64,000 nt of DNA, from NCBI GenBank assembly GCA_029298735.1, contig JANSLP010000143.1, forward strand, positions 1 to 64,000. Reading direction: 5' to 3'. Source of the DNA: Ophiostoma sp. CBS 140.51 (taxonomy: Eukaryota > Ascomycota > Sordariomycetes > Ophiostomatales > Ophiostomataceae). Every line of letters begins with the position of its first letter. Position 1 is the stretch's first letter. The notes under the pieces were generated by a model. It made no database searches and was not told the origin of the DNA. It saw only the letters and a program-made list of their open reading frames with translations. Of this stretch, positions 57,746-64,000 are shown in pieces. The position numbers and the translations under genes are program-made.

Positions 57746-58829
57746 ATGCCGCCGTCGGCTCTTTCACCCACTGTCGCCGCCTCCGCCGCCCGGAGGCTGG
57801 TCTGTCTGCGCTCGGCTGCAAACGGCCAGTGCCGCGCACTGTCCTCTAACACATCGACACCGGTGACATCAGCGACGCCTGCAACACTGCGCCCCAGCGC
57901 CCAGTGGCCCTACTTTGCGCGGCCGAAACCGGCGGCCCCTTCCGCTGCCGTTCGCTCCTTCCACTCTTTCGACCATCCCAACGAACTGCCCCCACAAGAC
58001 CGTTTTAGTGACGCCGAGCAGGCCATCCTGACGGCCGCCGCACGCCATATCCCGACACACGGCTTCACGGAGCGCACCATTGCTCTCGGCGCCTTCGATG
58101 CCGGCTACCCGGCCATCAGCACAAACGTCCTGCCAGACGGTGTCTTCAGCCTCGTGCGCTGGCACCTGGTCAACCAGCGGACTGTGCTTGCCTCCCGCAC
58201 TCGCCAGGTTCTGGGCGAGGCGCCTCTGGACGATGTCGCCTTGACACCCGCCGACGTGGCTAGCAGAGCCGAGCGCATCATATGGGAACGCCTGCTGGGC
58301 AACAAGGATGTCGTTGGACGCTGGCAAGAGGTGAGTGAGACGAGAACTAACAGACCGAGATGCAATTCACGTTCCGGATTGGCATATATATATATGTATA
58401 TATAGATAGATGGATAGATATTGTGTGTGTATGGCGTGTGTATTGTGTGTATTTGTTACTAACCTTCTTTTTTCTTTTCTTCCCTCCGTCCAGGCTCTCG
58501 CTATCATGGCCCAGCCCAGCTATGTCCCTGCCTCCCTGCGGGAGCTGGCCCTCCTAGCTGACGAGATCTGGGCGCTTGCTGGTGATAAGGCTGTCGACCC
58601 ATCCTGGTATACAAAGCGTGCTGCTGTTTCGGCCATCTACGCTTCCAGCGAGCTGTTCATGACCAGCGACGGCTCCGGTCCCGATTTCCCCGCAACACGT
58701 GAATTCCTCGAGCGCCGCTTCCGCGAGTCACAAGAGCTTGGCGGCTATGTCCGCTCCGTTGGCGAGTGGGTGAGCTTTGCTGCGAGTGCTGGTGTGAACG
58801 TGCTCCGCAGCAAAGGCGTGAATGTTTGA
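57746..58829 (+). CDS. COQ9: Ubiquinone biosynthesis protein Coq9
   Basis: Lipid-binding protein of the mitochondrial CoQ synthome that presents intermediates to the hydroxylase Coq7. Exons 57746-58330 and 58494-58829 encode 306 residues. The N terminus (residues 1-60) is an Arg/Ser/Ala-rich import sequence. The conserved TetR-like fold begins at DAEQAILTAAARHIPTHGFTE, and the COQ9 domain continues through GFTERTIALGAFDAGYP. The lipid-binding C-terminal part begins after the splice (ALAIMAQPSYVPASLRELALLADEIW) and includes DPSWYTKRAAVSAIYASSEL. The intron carries an AT/GATA microsatellite (about 58382-58420). The start is the first ATG of the frame that gives a presequence. Confidence 0.95.
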
Positions 58830-59349
58830 GCCTCGCTTTTCACTCTACCCTGAGGGCAGACTCGACCCACTGGTTGTCATGGAATCCCTACTCTGTATAA
58901 AACCACAAAAGCATATGATGGGAGAGCAATAAACAGCCAAGATGGTGGGGAATAGAGAGAAGCCCCTGTACGAATAGCCAAACCGTATATACAAGCAATA
59001 GACCTTGATAAAAGTAATCTTCTCTACATAAGACTATGAGTAGCCTAGGCATGCTTAACGGTGCGTGGCCACAATCTAAAGTCATAGTGTAGTTGGCAAC
59101 AGCTCTTGCATGTAGAACATGAAATTCAATTGTATTGGTCATGTTTTATAGGTAAGGGACAAGGCAAAATAAAAAACCGCCAAGCAGTCGCCCGGCGTGA
59201 GGTGTATACGCTCAAAATTTGAACGACGTCCTCCCCGCAAATCTCAACATATGCATTAAATGCGCCCCAAGAAAGCAAAGTAAAAACGCCAAACAACCAA
59301 ACAACCAAACAACCAAACCGGCCCAATACCAGCAACCAGTCTCCTCCCA
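58830..59349. other. Convergent 3' intergenic of COQ9 and SMC6
   Basis: 520 bases between two stop codons. An AACCAAACAACC-type repeat lies at about 59290-59320. No gene is seen. Confidence 0.6.
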
Positions 59350-62300
59350 TTACATCCCGTCCAGCGTTCTCTGCCTCGGGTCTGTCAGCCGGATGATCTT
59401 GACATCGGGCGCATTCCGGGCATTGCCCTGGATGGCATTCGGCGTGATGAAGATGTACTGCCGTCCCACGGACCGACGCGCGGCATCAACCTACTATTGT
59501 TAGCCTGTGAACGAGAAAATGCAGAAATAAAACAGACAGGCTGAAAAAGTAAAAACCAGAAGAAGACGGGAGAGAGTTGACAACTTTGACATACCAGCAT
59601 GTTTGTGCTCACGTCACGGTTGACATTGTCCATGAACACATCAAACTCGTCCAAGCACCGCAACGGCGAGCCCATTGCATCCCAAATAGCCAGAAGCAAA
59701 CAGATGGACGAAAATGACTTCTCGCCACCCGACAGTGTCCGTGTGTCGCGGCCCGACACCTTCCGCCGTGTCTCATCAGGCTCCACCTGCACACGCAGCT
59801 TCTTGCCTTTGTGATCAAGAAGCAGCTTGCCGCGGTACCCACGCTCCGACAGAAGATAAATAAAGTTGGTGCGCGATTTGGCCGAAATGCGCCGCTGGAA
59901 CAGACGCCACTTGACCAATCGCTCAAAAAGTGCACGCGTAATGGAATCCACGTGGCTTTCGCTGGTTGCAAACACCGTTTTCATCTTGTCGAGTGCCGCT
60001 TTTGCACTCACTAGACGGTCGCTGGCCTCCTCTTCCGACATGCCTACATTTCTTCGGCGTTTTTCCAGTTGGTCAGTGAGAACGTCCATCTTCTTCTCGA
60101 TACTTTTGTATGTTTCGCCCTCGGGAATGTTCACACGATACGGGCACATAGCCTTCGCCTGCTTTATGAACTCCTCCACAACTAAAGCTTGATCGTCACG
60201 CTGCTGCTCGGCCGCCGCCTTGGCTTCCTCTTGTTGGTCAACGCTGCTGAATGCGTCGTTCTTGGCGACCAGGGCCAGGCTGCGCAGGTCTTCGCGTTTT
60301 TCTTTGTGGCGGTCCGCCTTGTCAAGCCTGGCCTCGAAGTCCAGCTTCGCCGTTTTTGCCTCATCCAAGACCCTCTTGGCCTCCTCCACCTTTTGGGTTT
60401 GCTGGGTTTTTCGCACGTTCACGTCGCCGTACTGCCCGCCAAACTGTTCCTTCTTCTCTATGGCGACAGCCAGTTCTTGTTTGTACACGTTCAAGCGATC
60501 ATCTGCGCCATCAAAAACGTCGAGCTCTTCTTCGGTCTGGCGGATGGCCACATTCATGCTTCGAGCTGTCTTTCGCAGCACATCCAGGCGTCGCATGTGC
60601 GTTGTGATTTCATTGCCGCGCCGCTGTTCCTCTTGCTTCAGCCCGTCGTGTTCTGCCTTCAACGCGTTCAGCTCTTGTTGGTTTTGTGCCAGGATGTCCT
60701 TTTGCACGTCGATTTGGCTGCCGACATCTGTCTTCATCCGCGGCTTCTGCGCAAGGTTCGGAACCACGGGAGTCGTGCTGACGTTGCTGCCACCACGGGT
60801 TGCTAGGCGAAGGCCCTCCCCACGTTTCTTGTCGTGCAATGCTAAGCAGGCATTGACGTTTTGCGGCACGGGCCCGTTGAACATGATTTGCTCGGCGCGT
60901 TTTCGGTCCTCGATGAGAATGGTCTGCTCGATATAGCTGTTGATGATGAGCTGGTCCCGGATCAAAGGGTCGTCGAACTCGAGAATGCGGAGGATTGTGT
61001 CGAATTGAGGGTCGGGCTCTTTTCCTTCTGTGTTGATCGGGCGAGTATTGGCAATCAGGACGGGAATATTGTTCATGCCCAGACGCTTGATGAGCGCACT
61101 CAGGTGCTGTTGGTCACTGTGGTTCGTCACAATAAAACCGTTGAGTGAGGCACCGAACGTCTTTTCCAAAATAGGAGCCCAAATGGGTTTCGTCACACGG
61201 ATCTTGGCACCGAGGGGGCCGATCGGTTTTCGGGAGAAACGGCCGTCTCGCTCGATGAGGTTGAGAAGTTGTGGCATGCGGTTGTCGTAAGCATCGTATG
61301 GCGATGAAGATCCACGGCTTTGTTGGAGGCTTCGAATGCGTATCTCACGAGCTCTAACGTCCTCCTTTTTGCGCTCAACTTCGAGGCCCATTCTTTGCGT
61401 CTCTGCTCGTGCCGCAGCAACCTGTTCATCGAGAACGGGGCGCCGTTCATCCTCACGGGTGATATCCTGGTTCACTTCTTGCAGTTTTGCCTTGGCAGCG
61501 TCGAGGCGGGCTTGGGTCTCACGGCGCGCATCGCCACTGGCGTCTTCCAGTCGCTGTTTTTCGGCCCGGATTTTTTCCTCGAGTTCCTTGGCCCGATCCG
61601 CAAATCCCTTCAAGCGACTGTGGATATCGCGCTCGTCCGCATGCAGGGAACGCAAGTCGGTGTTGACTGCATTGTATTCCTCTGCAGCCTTCTCCACGCA
61701 TTCCCTGTAGCCGTCTTCTTCCGCCTTGAGTGCTGCTAGATTCTCTTTTGCACGACGGAGTTTGTCGTCCTCAATCCCCAGCTTCTGTGTTGCGGAGTCC
61801 CTCTGCAGCACAGCACTCGCAATGCTGTCGCTGGCGTCAAGAACGGCCTTTTCACGGGCTTCCAAGATAGCCTCCTGCTCTGCGACTTGCAACCATGCTA
61901 GCTGGTCCACGCATTCGCGCTTCTTTTCGCGAATCGCCTCGTTGCCCTTCATGAGCTTCTGCACTCTCTCTGCCTCGTCGTAATTCTCCTGGAGCTGCGC
62001 GACGCGTTCTTTGAGCTGCGGGATCCGTTCGGTGTGGGCGTCGAGGAATTGCTTCACCAGCTCATAGTCTTTGTCGAGCTGTTCGAGCTGAACGCCCTGA
62101 ACAAAGAATCTGTATTTGAGAGCAGGCGAGGAGCTATTGAGGAACTGTCGTGCCATGTCCTGCGACAAGACATTCATCGGATTGTCAACTTGCAGGTAGA
62201 AGTACTCGACAATCTCGTCCACGTCGGCTCGCTTTGTTGAGATGATTTGCTGGGTTGCAGATTTGAGCTTGAAGCTGCTAGCGCCAGCTTTGGAAAAGTG

Positions 62301-63155
62301 CCGCTCGACGATGATGGAGTCGCCATAGATATCGTGGTTGTAGGCATCATCTCCGCAGTTCTTGATCCACACAGCCAGGAAGCCACGCTCCTCGCCCTGC
62401 TTAATGAAGTTTTTCAAGCTGCCTCCACGGTTGGTCGTGCTTGCTTTTGCGCCCAGACACAAGGTGATTGCTGTCAAAATTGCGCTTTTTCCGCTGCCAT
62501 TCTCGCCGACGATAAAGTTCAGCAACGGACCGAGCTCGCATTCGAGTCTAGTGTGGCACATGAAATTTACGCAGGTAACGCGTTCAATGATGCCGTTCAT
62601 TGCCCTCCGGTTCTCGCCGCTGATGTCTTCGGCCATGGAAGCGGTACGGAGGGCGCGTTGCTCCAATCGCTGCGTGGCAATCATGTCGTCTCCTTCCTCG
62701 AACTGCAGATGCTCGAAGCCCATGTCCCGCATCAGCTCGTAAGCGGTTGGCCCTTCACCCTCTCCCAAGGCATTGCTTCCAACGGAGCGGCCGTCGTCGT
62801 CGTCTTCGTCATTTTCGTTGCCGTCACGGCCGTCGCGTGCAGGGCTATCATCAGAGGCAATGCCCTCGGAGGGCGATCGGTGGCGTGATCGTGAGTCCTT
62901 GACATCGGAGATCCGTACACGCTTCGTTCTCTGTTTATGACAGCGCCGTGTTAGTTGGGCATATCCTCCACAGTAGAGTGCCGTGCTGGAATTTGCACTT
63001 ACTGCTGCATGCTGCAGAGATGAACTCGATTCGGCCACATCGACAAGTTCGAGCTCGGCGTCGGATGTGGGCGCGTCGTCTTCCAAATCATGGCGGGATC
63101 GTTTTCGTTGTGACCGATCGCGCCCATGGTTTGAGGCGGTCATGAGGCTAGGCAT
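59350..63155 (-). CDS. SMC6: Smc6, SMC5/6 complex ATPase
   Basis: SMC-family ATPase that with Smc5 forms the repair complex acting on recombination intermediates and stalled forks. Exons 63155-63003, 62930-59595 and 59490-59350 encode 1209 residues. An acidic, unconserved N terminus of about 170 residues precedes the head. Walker A GENGSGKS lies at about 193-200, followed by two long coiled coils flanking a hinge (about 560-760, around GPLGAKIRV and YIEQTILIEDR). The C-terminal head has the signature LSGGEKSF and Walker B CLDEFDVFMDNVNR. The last splice joins TNMLVDAARRS, and the C terminus RLTDPRQR is an Smc6 feature. The first intron (72 nt) has no in-frame stop. Neither intron disturbs known motifs. 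Confidence 0.96.
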
Positions 63156-63637
63156 ATTGGGCGTTGCGCAAGGTGGATGGGATAGTCCGAGAGGGTGGGG
63201 GTGGTGTTTGAGAAGCACGTTCGGTGGACTGCCCCAGTGGCGGAAGACAGTTGCGGTGCACTTGTCGTCGCATAGATCGTGATGTGTATATTTTTCTCAC
63301 TCTTAGAGGAGAAATCGCCCTTAATCTTCTCTGTACCAGTGACGCGACAAAAAGGGCAGGCACGCGTCTGTTGATTGCGCGCTAGGTCGCAACTGCCTGT
63401 GGGGCAAATGCGCAGGGTGTGGTAAAGCAGGCATTGAAATCTTGATGATTAAGCTGGGTATTCAACAGCGTTCTTTGTCCAACTGGCATTAAATAGTAGT
63501 AAGACTGGCTATATTCATATCTTTATATACGATATTAAATGCCTTTTTGACGTTCTTCACTCTCTTCTCACGACATTTGCCGACTAGATCCAAGAGCATC
63601 TCAGCTCTTGGTCTTTCATATTAATTGATCAAATATT
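63156..63637. promoter_or_regulatory. Divergent promoter region SMC6/SGT1-like
   Basis: 482 bases between start codons, AT-richer towards the right gene. Nothing else is recognised. Confidence 0.55.
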
Positions 63638-64000
63638 ATGGATAAATCCGAGCAAAGTGGTGGCGGCGAGACGCTGCCCCCATTATTTAATGGCAACCTG
63701 GAAAGCGACACCACGGAATACATGCTGTTTGTATTCGACGTCAAACAGGATGGGAATGTTACCTCCGCTTCGAAGCCACGGGCACGACTAGACCAGCTTC
63801 GTAAGGCTGTAGCTCAACTATCAGGCCCCTTGATACAGGACTATATCTGGCAGCGGGACGGATTTGATCTTAAGGTCGTCAGTCGCAAAGGTACGCATAA
63901 GTTTTTGTTTGATGTCTCTCATGGCAGATTTTCTGGGTGACTCTTTAGGCTACCTCGCTTGAGCAGCCGGGTAGCACACACTCGTTTATTTTTATATGAA
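63638..64000 (+). CDS. Ecdysoneless/SGT1-family protein, 5' part only
   Basis: Amino-terminal end of a protein resembling the ecdysoneless (SGT1) family, which is linked to transcription and splicing (with Prp8/R2TP) in other eukaryotes. Exon 1 is 63638-63890 (84 residues plus one base), ending at a GTACGC donor. The recognisable part is DTTEYMLFVFDVK followed by QDYIWQRDGFDL, the family's conserved entry. The next exon is not resolved: acceptors at 63949 and 63965 are possible, but the expected GD..EDEW block is not visible before the window ends. It is either cut by the window edge or altered downstream. Confidence 0.7.

Overview
This 64 kb window is nuclear DNA from a filamentous ascomycete fungus (Pezizomycotina, most likely a Sordariomycete). 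The evidence is short U2-type introns (mostly 50-125 nt, GT..AG, often with a CTAAC/CTGAC-like branch site), a divergent histone H2A/H2B pair, and fungal-type orthologues such as Atg4, Lro1, a cytochrome b5-fused sphingolipid delta-8 desaturase, Sqs1 and Sgd1. No rRNA, convincing tRNA, CRISPR, intact transposon, virus or secondary-metabolite cluster was seen.

Layout from left to right. Bases 1-2554 carry no recognisable gene; they hold an AT-rich, hairpin-rich start, a 17-bp repeat and a perfect 85-bp tandem duplication with an internal inverted repeat. Then come H2A (-) and H2B (+), SQS1 (-), ATG4 (+), LRO1 (-), NAA30 (+), DPH7 (-), a UPF0696/DUF1917 protein (+) and the desaturase (+), up to 21.6 kb. 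A gene-poor stretch of about 4.2 kb (21.6-25.9 kb) precedes a tiny SMP-like gene. VAC14 (+), HAUS1 (-), a P58IPK-type J protein (+) and a mitoferrin (-) follow, up to 37.4 kb. A second gene-poor stretch (37.4-41.5 kb) leads to LPD1 (-), SGD1 (-), SRP14 (+) and a three-RRM Gbp2-like gene (-) with a very long first intron. A third gene-poor stretch (53.2-57.7 kb) precedes COQ9 (+), SMC6 (-) and the 5' end of an ecdysoneless/SGT1-family gene (+) that runs off the right edge.

The genes are ordinary housekeeping functions: chromatin, splicing, autophagy, lipid metabolism, mitochondrial metabolism, translation and protein targeting, and DNA repair. They do not form one pathway. Most neighbours are divergent (shared promoters) or convergent. 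Exon coordinates were worked out by hand from splice signals, reading phase and conserved protein motifs.

The most interesting unexplained signals are two. The first is a family of dispersed 9-bp half-palindromic words (TACTCCGTA, TACTTCGTA, TACGTCGTA and their complements) that sits only between genes and often chains with a 7-bp period. The second is the extreme exon structure of the Gbp2-like gene: a 4-nt first coding exon, a 1.69-kb intron in a genome of roughly 70-nt introns, and an 8-nt microexon. I found no clearly new multi-gene system.
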